Source: Pseudomonas psychrophila HA-4 (GTDB taxonomy: Bacteria > Pseudomonadota > Gammaproteobacteria > Pseudomonadales > Pseudomonadaceae). From it: 53,743 nt of DNA. The notes under the pieces are model-generated. The model saw only the letters and a list, made by a program, of their open reading frames with translations. It did no database searches and was not told the DNA's origin. Shown here one piece after another: positions 44,001-53,399 of the stretch. The DNA is taken from NCBI RefSeq assembly GCF_000282975.1, contig NZ_ALJC01000027.1, positions 1-53,743 of the forward strand, given 5' to 3'. Position 1 is the stretch's first letter, and each line of letters starts with the position of its first letter. Both the position numbers and the translations under genes were made by a program.

Positions 44001-46261
44001 CGGACGGCCGTTATCAGGCGTTTGACCGCGAAGGCAATCATCTGCACGGTGTTGATGACCTTTACAGCAGCCTGCAGCATGCCTTGCCGGATGGGCATCG
44101 CAAGGCGATTGGCTTGCCCCATGTCGGCCAAGGGGGGCAGTTAAAGCTCAAGCTCCAGCAGCACGCATTACCGCGCCCCAATTTACGCGAACTATTAGGC
44201 ATGCAAGCAGATAACCGCCCCCATTTTCTACCTCCCGAGCGTTTGTCTGACGGGCGACTGGGTTATCCGCTCAGTGGTCGAGGCGCTACAGGCGCTGCCC
44301 CCGGAATCAATGAGATTTTGAAGATACGGCTTAAAAACCTCTATCCCGAGTTAGGTGAGTCGGGGCTGTCGGGTTTTTTGGATGCCCATGGGGAAAATGC
44401 AGCGGCGCGTATAAGGGAGTTGGAGGATGAATTAGCCCAGTTGGACAGCGCGCTCAATCAATGGCTTATTTCGACTAGTGATGGGCACGAGCTGGACCCG
44501 AGTGGTGTTTCGTGGGATCGCCGACGGGTAGTGCTAAAAAACCGGCATTGGGTCCGTGACCGTCTGAAGAACGCCTGGCGTCGAGTGGGCGAAAGGCATG
44601 TGTACAAAGGCCGCACTATTGGTCAAGCCTTGGTATTCAATAAGCCGGGGTTAGGCCCCGTCTTGGAGTCCTTGCCGCAACTGTCGGCGGACTTTGGTCA
44701 TGTCACCCGGCTAGTCATGGATGGAATAGGCGCAACTGATAGCATCGATGGCTTTATGTCTCACTTCAGCAAGCTGCGCTCGCTGGACATCACTGGTTGC
44801 GACCTCACGCAATTACCCGCGTCGATTGGACGTATGCCGCGTTTGGGCCAGTTGGACTTGTCGTTTAACCACATTGAGCTGACGCCTGAGTCTGTGATCC
44901 AACTGAGCCGTTTGCCTCGCATGCAACTGATGTCGCTGGAGCTCAACCCGATCAAGTTGCCCCCGAATATCAGTCACATGCCTCATCTGGACGGATTGAA
45001 TCTAAGAGATTGTGGGGTTACGCAATGGCCAACAGGTTATTTGGCTGTCCCACGGCCTCGAGGATTTCAGATGTTCCTTGATCGCAATCCTTTATCAAGC
45101 ATTCCTGAGGTAGCGCCAGGTTCTGATAGGGCTAATACCTTGGCCCGAGCATTGGTGACTTACGATGACTTGCCATTTGAAGTGCGCGATAAGTTGAAAA
45201 CTTACAGGGAGGCAGCAGGACTTGATCCTGAACGGCAAATGCCCGCTGGACTCGAAGGGGACAGCGGCAATTGGTTGCTCGGTTTAAGCGCTGAAGAGGT
45301 CGCGAGTAACCAAGCCTTATGGAATCGCATAGAACTGGAGCATGGTTCAGAACCCCTGTTTAATCTTTTGAAACAGCAAGTTTGGTCGTTCAAGGATCGC
45401 CCACTCGAGGTGCACAAGGACATGCAAAGCAAGGTCTGGCGGATGTTGGGGGCGATGGACGAAAGCCCTCAGCTTCTCGACAAGATTTTTCTAATGGCCT
45501 CTGCGCCTGCGACCTGTGTGGATGCCGGGGCACAGATTTTCAATTCATTGGGCATTGAGGTGATGTTGTATGAAATCTACCAATTGCCACAGGAGTGGCT
45601 GGTTAAGTTGGAGATCTTAGACCTCTCCAGAGGTAAGGCGCGTCTCAATCAATTAGGCAAAATTGCGCGCGCGCGGGTGGATGAACTGATCGCCGAAGGG
45701 CGTCGTGTTCCGGAGTACGACGAGGCGGGTAATTTTGTGCCTAATATCCGTAACGGCATTGCGCTGAAGTCCATCGATGAAGTCGAAATCTACCTCAAAT
45801 ACACGGTCGAGCTTAAAGACCAGCTCGACTTGCCTTGGCAAATAGACCATATGGTCTTCCCCGAGGAAGATGTCACTGAAGAGATGGTAGACAGAGCAGC
45901 CGTCCACGTGAGGGCTCTGGAAGCGGGCACAGGGTTGCGTGATCAATTACTTGAACTGCCGATGTGGACTGAGTTCCTTGAGCGCTCTAACCCTGAGGCA
46001 TTTGAAGCGATAAAAAATAAAATAAATGCCACGATCGACTTGCAGGAAGCGCAAGAAAAATTAGCAGATCCGGGTGCTAAGTTCTCCGAAGGACAAAAGG
46101 AGGCATTGCGCAAGGACGTCCAGACGGCAGCCTACACCCTCGGCATCACGGTAGTACCAGGGCAGGTACTTACTGATGAGGCGTATTACACGCAATTGAA
46201 CGCTATTAACCTAGAGAAGACGGAGATGATGCAATCGCTGACGGGTAAAGTGTTGAATTAA
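41084..46261 (+). CDS. dermonecrotic-toxin/LRR/NEL-type E3 ubiquitin ligase effector 1
   Basis: A 1,725-residue probable effector. It has a very long N-terminal dermonecrotic-toxin-type region (about 1-1190), including a hydrophobic helical pair (about 477-505 and 534-552). A short leucine-rich repeat block (about 1200-1345, with LRSLDITGCDLTQLP and LGQLDLSFNHIEL) follows, then a C-terminal NEL domain (about 1350-1725). NEL enzymes such as IpaH/SspH transfer ubiquitin to eukaryotic host proteins through a Cys in a CxD motif; here Cys1478 lies in TCVDAG. The downstream DEVEIYLKYTVELKDQLDLP is typical. There is no Sec signal. The ATG at 41084 has the clear Shine-Dalgarno; GTG 41030 and ATG 41054 are in-frame alternatives. 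The delivery system is not in the window. Confidence 0.88.
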   Translation: MSETTVRVLPPGATPITKARHYELIKASIPQYLVEAKPEHRALLKSTKPRIPDWYNALTPVRKKDLKPLLAARFTSQNRLDKLLSKVLTLEAFAQPLLDAALKKAGFPLAVNDVYLRLYTPTEDAFGIVTGGYSVRTLSLLQAALHNFEQSETQANYFAGESGFTTPPDKLGRFKPYVTALKIESFTQLCRVLDIGAKYQEYLKPHLDPEEPVPRAELERCYVTQQKDMLRLDAQIALDKGDIALDKFDLILRVISGERNIKVGDQQLWYWTPYIMKIVLHGCVVFAPSVKYKYAKDFIVWIPGDPEHPLKWYATFDDFRDELVRKLTAPSKALTQTGLTPYQAFLSRFVQQSDQPRYYQHLTELVKDAPAQPWGMEWFRSENTQSWIRVLAPIPSLPLIVPPNPDTHSSRVQIAHPSIRVKATTLDGGSDWADLDLWSTLLGNMRTQTYANAQCMALPTAMVDANNRSLRYSHYLNLGLLVANVVAMVVPPLGQVIMVVMAGQLLHETFEGLIEWGEGDKDAAWAHISDVLENLATLVVGAAVFHVAAPAVEKLKVVFLPNGSKRLWNEDLRPYESSIEIPLNSRPDETGLHTINGKSVLLHEGKRYELQFDPISGDHGAVHPSKPHAYKPVFKHKGQGVWVHEGEKPLTWDLPMLKRRLGALSTDFSDTEFDNILKISDVQEDDLRRIYAEDQPLPGLLVDSLRQYGAYTKAMKAVEEVRAGPLSRDLSTYSVVFTTELERWPQTIAFDVYDEAMPQVKAKRYGSELATGRNVIRISQQELMKGELPGRVLHVLSPSQIEGLLGQRITIDTEDRVRVFKERLAMHMENTIHRLYSSLSGEPVANTDPAHASIQLIKRLFPKLSPTLARELVVEANPAESLQLKGGKLPVRLHRLARQWQRQTRLSAAYLGGYLDGLITADTETLVLNSLGNLPGWESNLRIEIRDGDFRGKLRTSFGESDTSDYKVLARISDGRYQAFDREGNHLHGVDDLYSSLQHALPDGHRKAIGLPHVGQGGQLKLKLQQHALPRPNLRELLGMQADNRPHFLPPERLSDGRLGYPLSGRGATGAAPGINEILKIRLKNLYPELGESGLSGFLDAHGENAAARIRELEDELAQLDSALNQWLISTSDGHELDPSGVSWDRRRVVLKNRHWVRDRLKNAWRRVGERHVYKGRTIGQALVFNKPGLGPVLESLPQLSADFGHVTRLVMDGIGATDSIDGFMSHFSKLRSLDITGCDLTQLPASIGRMPRLGQLDLSFNHIELTPESVIQLSRLPRMQLMSLELNPIKLPPNISHMPHLDGLNLRDCGVTQWPTGYLAVPRPRGFQMFLDRNPLSSIPEVAPGSDRANTLARALVTYDDLPFEVRDKLKTYREAAGLDPERQMPAGLEGDSGNWLLGLSAEEVASNQALWNRIELEHGSEPLFNLLKQQVWSFKDRPLEVHKDMQSKVWRMLGAMDESPQLLDKIFLMASAPATCVDAGAQIFNSLGIEVMLYEIYQLPQEWLVKLEILDLSRGKARLNQLGKIARARVDELIAEGRRVPEYDEAGNFVPNIRNGIALKSIDEVEIYLKYTVELKDQLDLPWQIDHMVFPEEDVTEEMVDRAAVHVRALEAGTGLRDQLLELPMWTEFLERSNPEAFEAIKNKINATIDLQEAQEKLADPGAKFSEGQKEALRKDVQTAAYTLGITVVPGQVLTDEAYYTQLNAINLEKTEMMQSLTGKVLN

Positions 46262-46322
46262 GCCCGACACTGACGAGACGAAACAGGTAAAGCTGACACC
46301 TGATTCGCCAGTTAACTGATGC

Positions 46323-46347
46323 GACGCCGCGTGTTAAAAGCCGCGTC
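46323..46347. terminator. weak hairpin after the first NEL gene
   Basis: GACGCCGC (46323-46330) and GCCGCGTC (46340-46347) pair with one mismatch around GTGTTAAAA. No T-run follows, so termination is uncertain; it may be incidental. Confidence 0.25.
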
Positions 46348-46387
46348 TATTCACGTGAGCGGCACTACATAGATAGCCCTTGCTGCC

Positions 46388-46436
46388 GGTTGACCCTCGA
46401 TAAGCTGATGACTCAGACATTTATCGAGGGTCAACC
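46388..46436 (+). promoter_or_regulatory. perfect 16-bp RBS-occluding hairpin before the second NEL gene
   Basis: GGTTGACCCTCGATAA (46388-46403) and its exact inverse TTATCGAGGGTCAACC (46421-46436) flank a 17-base loop that contains an inner CTGA-N4-TCAG. The right arm holds the ribosome binding site GAGGG (46426-46430) and ends directly before the ATG at 46437. In RNA this would hide the start site. Confidence 0.8.
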
Positions 46437-49400
46437 ATGTTTGATTCCAGCACTCAAGCCTCATCCCTGATGATTCAACCTGCACGGCGAGGGCGTCATG
46501 ATGCCTTTCTTAAGCGGTCATTTCCTCAATGGCTGCTCGACAGCAGCGTTGAACGCAAGACCGAACTCAAGAACACCCAACCCCATATTCCGAACTGGTA
46601 TGCCACTGCGCCCGACAGGCAAAAAGCACAGCTAAAATCGTTACTGAAGGATCGATTCACTTCGCAAAATCGCTTGGATAAGCACCTGCAAGCCTTGCAG
46701 ACGGCGCAGGCTTTCGCGCAACCGCTGTTAGAGGCCGCCCTCAACGCAGTGGGCTTCTCACTGCCCGTGAATGACGTGTATCTGCGTCTATACACGCCGA
46801 CGACGGATGCCTTCGGTGTCGGGTCTGGGGCACACAGTGTGAGTACGTTGTCATTGCTGCAAGCGGCGCTGCACAACTTTGAACAGCCTGAAACGCAAGC
46901 CAATTACTTTGCTGAAGAGTCCGGCTTTATTACACAGCCCGATGAACTGGGGCGTTATCAACCCTATAGCACTTCACTGAAAATCGAGACATTCACCCAG
47001 CTGTGCCGCGACCTTGATATTGGCGCTCAATACCAGGAACACCTACAGACGTACTTCAATCCCCAGGGCTTGGTGTCCCAAGGCATATTGGAACACCGCC
47101 ATGCCACGCAGCAAAAAGCCATGCTCAAGCTGGATGCGGAAATTGCCTTGCTCAAAGGCGATATTGATTCCATCAGCCATGCTCTGGTGCTGCGCGTGAT
47201 CAACGGTGAACACAACATCAGAGTGGGCGAGCAGCAACTGTGGTACTGGACCCCATGTGTGATGGGGCTTGTGCTGCATGGCTGTGTGGTCTTAGCCCTT
47301 GGCAGGAAATACCGCTATGCCGACGAGTTCATCGTCTGGATTCCGGGCGATCCTGAGCACCCCCTTAAGCGGTATGCCACGTTTACAGATTTTCGTGACG
47401 AACTGGTGCGCAAGCTAACGGCACGTAGTACGACATTGAGGCAGAACGGCCTGACGCCCTATCAGGAGTTTCTAACCCGGTTTATTAAACAAACGGATCT
47501 TGCTTATTACTACAAGCGCTTAACCGAGCAAGTTGATGATGCGCCTGATCAGCCTTGGGGTATGAGATGGTTTCGCTCCGAAACCACCCAGTTCTGGTTT
47601 CGCGCATTGGCGCCGCTAGCTTCGTTGGCGCTAGCCGTACCGCCCAACCCTGAACTCCACAAACGCCGTGTACAGGCTGACCACCCATCGATCCACGTCA
47701 ATGCCATTACTTTGGGTGACGAAGCCTATTGGGCAGAGCTGGATCCCTGGAGCACATTGCTCAAAGAAATGTGTGCCCAAGCCTTTGCCAATGCGCAAGC
47801 CATGGCGATACCCACCGCGATGGCCGATGCCAATAATCGCTCATTGCGAACTTCGCACTACCTGAACATCGGGCTGTTTGCAGTCAACCTGGTTGCGATG
47901 GTCATACCGCCCTTGGGCGAAGTCATGCTGGTGGTGATGGCGGGGCAACTGCTTTACGAAACCATTGAAGGGATTCATGAATGGTCCGACGGCGACAAGG
48001 AAGCTGCTTGGATCCACCTCAGTGATGTACTGGACAATGTGGCGATATTGGCAGTAGGTGCGGGGGTCTTCTATATGGCGTCACCGATTATCGATGGACT
48101 CAAAAGAATCACCCTGCGCAATGGGGCTCAACGGTTGTGGAACGTTGACCTGCGTCCCTATGAGCGTCTGATTGAAATTTCTCCAAGCACCAAGGTGAAT
48201 GAGCTGGGGCTTCACTTGATCGAGGGAGAGGAAGTGTTGTCGCACAAAGATAAAACCTATGTGCTGGAGAACGACCCCATTTACGAGCAATACCGTGCCA
48301 TTCACCCCTCTAACCCAGAGGCTTATAGGCCCAAATTTAAGAACAGTGGCTTCGGGGTATGGGTCGATGAAGAAGATCAGCCTCTGACATGGCGTCGCCC
48401 AACGCTGAAGCGTCGCTTGGGGCCGTTGGTGAAGGGGCTACGCGACATAGACATCGAACTCATGCTCAAGGTGTGTGACGTGCAAGAGGGTGACCTGCGG
48501 CGGATGTATGCCGAAGGCGAGCCGATGCCGGTATTACTGCTGGAAAACTTGCACCAATTTGAGGCGTACACCAAGGCCGAGCGTGCAGTCACTGAAGTGC
48601 GGTCCGGTCGTATTTCCGAAGAGTTGTGCGGCTATGCGGCCGCGTTCACGGTTGACATGCCCGGCTGGCCAGCAGCCAAAGCAGTTGCGGTGGCAGATTC
48701 ATCAGCGCTCAATGCAAACAGCATTCAATATGGCAATGCTCGTGCAGCGCAGGCTGATGTGATCAAAATAAGCCGTGCTGAGGTGATGGCAGGTGGGCTG
48801 CCGGGCCGCGTGGTGGACGCCTTGAGCATGCCGCAACTTGAAGCGCTGATGGGCAATCGTCTGCCCTTTGATCGGGCAAATCGCCTGGATATGCTCAAAG
48901 AACAGTTAAGCGGGCATATGGAGAAAAATATTAAGCGACTGTTCAACAGCTTGCGTGAGGAACCTGTCGCCATGGCAGACCCTGCGCGTCCATCCATTGA
49001 GCTGATTCAACAGATGTTTCCCACATTACCCAACGTAATGGCTCGGCGATTGATCGCCCAGGCGGGGCCTGACGAAATCAAACTGCTCGCCACGGGCAAA
49101 GTACCGTTACGTTTGATGACATCGGCCCGTACGTTGCAGCGCGACACGCGGCTTTCCTCTGCGTACTTAGGGTTTTACCTGGACGGATTGGTCACGGCAG
49201 ATACCGAAGTCTTGGTCTTGAATACGCTCCAAATACTGCCGGGTTGGAAAAAAAATCTGCGTCTTGAAGTGCGTGAGGAGTCTTTCACCGGCCGACTGAG
49301 GGTCAGTGTTGGCAAAAAAGATGATCGCTATCGAAAAGTGCTGGTGAGAACCTCCGATGGCAAATACCAAGCTTTTGATGCCGAGGGCAATCAACTGCAC

Positions 49401-51662
49401 GGCATTGATGACCTTTACAGCAGCATGCAACACGCCCTGCCGGATGATTATCGAAAAGCGCTTGGGGTGCCTCATGTCGGGCAAGGGTTGCAGTTAAGGC
49501 GAGGCTTGCAGCGTCGTGCGTTATCGCGCGGCCGACTGCAAGAGCTGTTGAAATTGAAAACCGATAGCCGCCCCTTTTTCTTGCCACCCCAGCGTTTGAT
49601 TGATGGCCGGTTGGGGTATGTGCTCAGCGGTAGTGGTGTGATTGTTGAGGATGATGCCGAGTGGGTGGCGATAAAAGTTCGGCTGGGACGGCTTTATCCA
49701 ACGTACACGTCAAACGAGATAAATGAATTTTTCAAATATAAAGATGTGCGCTCCAAACTCCGCCTCCAAACGTTGGAGGATGAATTTGATGCGTTTACCA
49801 CCGCACTGGGGAACTGGAATTACCAGCCCATCGAAGGCAGACCTTTGAGTGCCACAACAACACCGCAAGAGCAACACATTCTAGGGCTCAGGCGCCAGGT
49901 GCGTGAGCGCCTGGAAAATGCATGGCGTCGATCTGGCCAGCCTTACTTTGAGCGTACGGGGCAATCACCGGGCCAACAGCTGAGTTTTCCAATGGCGGGC
50001 GTGGGGCCGGTTTTACAGAGTTTGCCGGCGCTGGGTGCTGATCTGAGTCACGTCAGCAAACTCAATTTGTCAGGGCTTGGGATCACCGACGGGATTGACA
50101 CATTTCTTTCCAGTTTCAAGCACCTGCGGGAACTGCACATGACGGGCGAGTCGTTGACTCATCTGCTCCCAGCCATCACGGACATGCCATTTTTAGAGGT
50201 GCTCAATCTCGAAGGCAACCCTATTGTGCTGACCCAGGAAGCGGTCGCTCAGTTACGAACCTTGACCCTTATGCGGACGTTGAACCTTGAGGGCTGCCCG
50301 CTGGGTTTGGCCCCGGATGTCAGCCGTATGCCGTACCTGTCGAGTTTGACGCTGACTCAATGCAACCTTGATCGTTGGCCGACGGGGCTCTTCGCGCACC
50401 CGCGTGCGCGTGAATTCAAGCTGCTTCTGGATAAGAACCCGCTTCGTCACATTCCCGATGTAGCGCCAGGTTCGGATAAGGCGGCCATCGTTGCTCGCAC
50501 CTTTTTGACCCTGAGCGAGGTCTCCGAGCAGGTGGCTGAGCGCTACAACCTGTATGTCGAGTCGGTGGGACTAGAACCGCTGCGACATATTCCGTCGAAG
50601 TTTGGGCTTGATAGCAACTACTGGCTCAATGGTTTATCGCCCGAGCAAGTGATTCATAACCTAACGCTGTGGAATACGGTTGAGGCACATACGGGTTCTG
50701 AACCTTTTTTCAATGTCATCCGCGATCAGGCTCGCCACTTGGACCTTCGTAGTCAGGCGTTCAAGCAGGACATGAGTGCCAAGGTCTGGCGCATGCTGCA
50801 AGCGATCTCCGATAGCACCGTACTTCGCGACACGTTGTTCGAGATGGCCGCAGCTCCTTTTCTTTGCGTGGATGCGGGTGTGCAGTTGTTTAATGCGATG
50901 GGGGTTGAAGTCAGGGTGCACGAGATTTATCGCGGTCCGAGGTTATTAGCAGGCGTCAAACTTTTTGAACTGGCTAGAGGCAAGGTGCGGCTGGATGAGT
51001 TGGGTGCCATTGCCCGTTCACGGGTTCGTGTGCTTGAAGCCGAAGGGCGTCTGCACCCTGAGTACGATGCGAGCGGTAAACGAGTGCTGCACGTTGACAG
51101 CAATGGCAGGCCAGTCCGCGACATTGATGAGGTTGAAATCTACCTGGCCTACACCACTGAACTGGCGCAAAGGCTGGATTTACCATGGCAGTCATCCGAA
51201 ATGATGTTCCCCGAGGCTGATGTGCCCCCGGCAATGATTGAGCGTGCCTTTAAACGCGTTAACGAGCGGGAGCAAGGAGGCGGCCTGATTGATCATCTTT
51301 TGGATCAGCCCATCTGGACTGAATATTTGAAAGGTGCTTATGCGGAACAGTTCAAGCCGATAAGGAAAAAAATGATCGCCTTGACCGATTTGCAGGTAGC
51401 GCTGCGCGACTGGGTCGAAGCGCCGGGCTTAACGGAGCAACAGCGGGCGAAGTTACGCATAACCATCGAAACATCCGCCCGGTTGCTGGGTAAATCTGCT
51501 GACGAGGTGGCCCTCGGCAGATTGATGTCCAATACGGTCTATGACGAGTACATGCGTGAACTTGATGGCGAGGAGCGTGAACTCATGCATAGCTTGACAG
51601 CAACCATTTCCAGGCCACCGCTGGATTCCCTGATGAGCGATTCAGACTCTGACTTTGAGTAA
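46437..51662 (+). CDS. dermonecrotic-toxin/LRR/NEL-type E3 ubiquitin ligase effector 2
   Basis: A 1,741-residue paralogue of the preceding protein, collinear from end to end. It has the dermonecrotic-toxin-type N-terminus with the shared blocks TSQNRLDK, VNDVYLRLYTPT, LSLLQAALHNFEQ and ETQANYFA. The hydrophobic pair near 480-505 and 535-555, LRRs at about 1199-1346 and the NEL domain at about 1350-1725 follow, with candidate catalytic Cys1477 in LCVDAG. Unlike paralogue 1 it ends in a short acidic tail (SDSDSDFE). Most surface loops differ, so targets may differ. The start is fixed by an in-frame TAA at 46401. The host target and secretion route cannot be told. Confidence 0.88.
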   Translation: MFDSSTQASSLMIQPARRGRHDAFLKRSFPQWLLDSSVERKTELKNTQPHIPNWYATAPDRQKAQLKSLLKDRFTSQNRLDKHLQALQTAQAFAQPLLEAALNAVGFSLPVNDVYLRLYTPTTDAFGVGSGAHSVSTLSLLQAALHNFEQPETQANYFAEESGFITQPDELGRYQPYSTSLKIETFTQLCRDLDIGAQYQEHLQTYFNPQGLVSQGILEHRHATQQKAMLKLDAEIALLKGDIDSISHALVLRVINGEHNIRVGEQQLWYWTPCVMGLVLHGCVVLALGRKYRYADEFIVWIPGDPEHPLKRYATFTDFRDELVRKLTARSTTLRQNGLTPYQEFLTRFIKQTDLAYYYKRLTEQVDDAPDQPWGMRWFRSETTQFWFRALAPLASLALAVPPNPELHKRRVQADHPSIHVNAITLGDEAYWAELDPWSTLLKEMCAQAFANAQAMAIPTAMADANNRSLRTSHYLNIGLFAVNLVAMVIPPLGEVMLVVMAGQLLYETIEGIHEWSDGDKEAAWIHLSDVLDNVAILAVGAGVFYMASPIIDGLKRITLRNGAQRLWNVDLRPYERLIEISPSTKVNELGLHLIEGEEVLSHKDKTYVLENDPIYEQYRAIHPSNPEAYRPKFKNSGFGVWVDEEDQPLTWRRPTLKRRLGPLVKGLRDIDIELMLKVCDVQEGDLRRMYAEGEPMPVLLLENLHQFEAYTKAERAVTEVRSGRISEELCGYAAAFTVDMPGWPAAKAVAVADSSALNANSIQYGNARAAQADVIKISRAEVMAGGLPGRVVDALSMPQLEALMGNRLPFDRANRLDMLKEQLSGHMEKNIKRLFNSLREEPVAMADPARPSIELIQQMFPTLPNVMARRLIAQAGPDEIKLLATGKVPLRLMTSARTLQRDTRLSSAYLGFYLDGLVTADTEVLVLNTLQILPGWKKNLRLEVREESFTGRLRVSVGKKDDRYRKVLVRTSDGKYQAFDAEGNQLHGIDDLYSSMQHALPDDYRKALGVPHVGQGLQLRRGLQRRALSRGRLQELLKLKTDSRPFFLPPQRLIDGRLGYVLSGSGVIVEDDAEWVAIKVRLGRLYPTYTSNEINEFFKYKDVRSKLRLQTLEDEFDAFTTALGNWNYQPIEGRPLSATTTPQEQHILGLRRQVRERLENAWRRSGQPYFERTGQSPGQQLSFPMAGVGPVLQSLPALGADLSHVSKLNLSGLGITDGIDTFLSSFKHLRELHMTGESLTHLLPAITDMPFLEVLNLEGNPIVLTQEAVAQLRTLTLMRTLNLEGCPLGLAPDVSRMPYLSSLTLTQCNLDRWPTGLFAHPRAREFKLLLDKNPLRHIPDVAPGSDKAAIVARTFLTLSEVSEQVAERYNLYVESVGLEPLRHIPSKFGLDSNYWLNGLSPEQVIHNLTLWNTVEAHTGSEPFFNVIRDQARHLDLRSQAFKQDMSAKVWRMLQAISDSTVLRDTLFEMAAAPFLCVDAGVQLFNAMGVEVRVHEIYRGPRLLAGVKLFELARGKVRLDELGAIARSRVRVLEAEGRLHPEYDASGKRVLHVDSNGRPVRDIDEVEIYLAYTTELAQRLDLPWQSSEMMFPEADVPPAMIERAFKRVNEREQGGGLIDHLLDQPIWTEYLKGAYAEQFKPIRKKMIALTDLQVALRDWVEAPGLTEQQRAKLRITIETSARLLGKSADEVALGRLMSNTVYDEYMRELDGEERELMHSLTATISRPPLDSLMSDSDSDFE

Positions 51663-51686
51663 GAGCCTGAGTGCTAAAGGCGCGTT

Positions 51687-53387
51687 TTAAAATAAAAAAT
51701 AACGCTGTGCCATGGGCAGTACGTCGGCCGGCTCACACCACAGCAACACGCCATCGGCCTTGACCTGGTAGGTCTGTGGGTCGACTTCAATGTGGGGCAA
51801 ATAGCCGTTGTGAATCAGATCGGTTTTTTGCACATCGCGACAGCCTTTGACCACAGCGATTTGCTTTTTAAGGCCGAGGGCTTCGGGCACCCCCGCATCA
51901 AAGGCCGCCTGGCTAATAAACGTCAGGCTGGTGGCATGTCGCGAGCCGCCATAGCTGGCAAACATCGGTCGGTAGTGAACCGGCTGCGGGGTCGGGATAG
52001 AAGCATTGGCATCGCCCATCAAGCTCGACGCAATCGCTCCACCCTTAAGAATTAACGTTGGCTTGACCCCGAAAAACGCTGGGCGCCACAGCACCAGATC
52101 GGCCCATTTACCGACTTCAATCGAGCCCACTATATGGCTCACGCCGTGGGTAATCGCCGGGTTGATGGTGTACTTGGCGATGTAACGCTTGGCGCGGAAG
52201 TTGTCGTTGCCAGGCGCGTCTTCGGGCAGGGGGCCACGTTGTTTTTTCATCTTGTCGGCGGTTTGCCAGGTGCGCGTAATCACCTCGCCCACACGCCCCA
52301 TCGCTTGGCTGTCGGAGCTGATCATCGAGAACGCGCCCAAGTCGTGCAGGATGTCTTCGGCGGCAATCGTTTCGCGACGAATGCGGCTTTCGGCGAAGGC
52401 CACGTCTTCGGCAATGCTAGGGTCTAAGTGATGGCAAACCATCAGCATGTCGAGGTGTTCGTCGATGGTGTTGCGGGTGAACGGCCGGGTCGGGTTGGTG
52501 GAGCTGGGCAGCACGTTGGTTAGGCCGCATGCCTTGATGATGTCTGGCGCGTGCCCGCCGCCTGCGCCTTCGGTGTGGTAGGTGTGGATAGTGCGACCCT
52601 TGAACGCCGCCAGAGTAGATTCGACAAAGCCCGACTCATTGAGCGTGTCGCTGTGAATCGCCACCTGCACGTCATACAGGTCGGCCACGTTCAGGCAGTT
52701 GTCGATAGAGGCGGGCGTGGTGCCCCAGTCCTCGTGCAACTTAAGGCCGATGGCACCCGCTTCGACTTGCTCGATCAGCGGCTGCGGTAGGCTGGCGTTG
52801 CCCTTGCCGGTGAAGCCCATGTTCATCGGGAACGAATCGGCGGCTTGCAGCATGCGCGCCATGTGCCATGGGCCGGAGGTGCACGTGGTGGCGTTAGTGC
52901 CCGTGGCTGGGCCGGTGCCGCCGCCGATCATGGTGGTCACGCCGCTGTTGAGCGCTTCTTCGATCTGCTGCGGGCAGATGAAGTGAATATGGGTGTCGAT
53001 GCCGCCTGCGGTGAGGATCATCCCTTCACCGGCGATGACCTCGGTGCTGGCGCCAATGGCGATGGTCACGTTGGGCTGAATGTCCGGGTTGCCGGCTTTA
53101 CCAATAGCGTGGATGCGGCCATTTTTGAGGCCCACATCGGCTTTGACGATGCCCCAGTGATCGATGATCAGTGCATTGGTAATCAGCGTGTCCACGACCT
53201 CGGCGGCGAGCAACTGGCTTTGGCCCATGCCGTCACGAATGACCTTGCCACCGCCAAACTTCACTTCTTCACCGTAGGTGGTGAAGTCCTGCTCAACCTC
53301 GATCCACAGGTCGGTATCGGCTAAACGAACCTTGTCGCCCACGGTAGGGCCGAACATATCGGCGTAAGCCTGGCGGGAAATTTTCAT
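51687..53387 (-). CDS. ureC: urease subunit alpha UreC
   Basis: UreC is the catalytic subunit that hydrolyses urea to ammonia and carbamate at a di-nickel centre. The 566-residue protein has all active-site residues: His133 and His135 in DTHIHF, the carbamylated Lys216 in [10 protein letters not shown], His245, His271 in [15 protein letters not shown] and Asp359. The mobile-flap Cys318-His319 lies in [13 protein letters not shown] lies 6 bases before the ATG. It follows ureB after a 154-base repeat-bearing gap. The maturation genes ureEFG lie at 27-29 kb. Confidence 0.98.
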   Translation of the reverse strand: MKISRQAYADMFGPTVGDKVRLADTDLWIEVEQDFTTYGEEVKFGGGKVIRDGMGQSQLLAAEVVDTLITNALIIDHWGIVKADVGLKNGRIHAIGKAGNPDIQPNVTIAIGASTEVIAGEGMILTAGGIDTHIHFICPQQIEEALNSGVTTMIGGGTGPATGTNATTCTSGPWHMARMLQAADSFPMNMGFTGKGNASLPQPLIEQVEAGAIGLKLHEDWGTTPASIDNCLNVADLYDVQVAIHSDTLNESGFVESTLAAFKGRTIHTYHTEGAGGGHAPDIIKACGLTNVLPSSTNPTRPFTRNTIDEHLDMLMVCHHLDPSIAEDVAFAESRIRRETIAAEDILHDLGAFSMISSDSQAMGRVGEVITRTWQTADKMKKQRGPLPEDAPGNDNFRAKRYIAKYTINPAITHGVSHIVGSIEVGKWADLVLWRPAFFGVKPTLILKGGAIASSLMGDANASIPTPQPVHYRPMFASYGGSRHATSLTFISQAAFDAGVPEALGLKKQIAVVKGCRDVQKTDLIHNGYLPHIEVDPQTYQVKADGVLLWCEPADVLPMAQRYFLF

Positions 53388-53399
53388 GGAAATATCCTG

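Noticed and set aside
46408..46470. Annotating the small overlapping frame in the second NEL leader as a gene
   Set aside because: It has no Shine-Dalgarno of its own and only 20 codons. It is kept as a hypothesis under findings.
27204..53387. Separation of ureEFG from ureBC taken as a rearrangement
   Set aside because: P. aeruginosa has the same split arrangement of urease genes, so this is the genus norm and not a local break.
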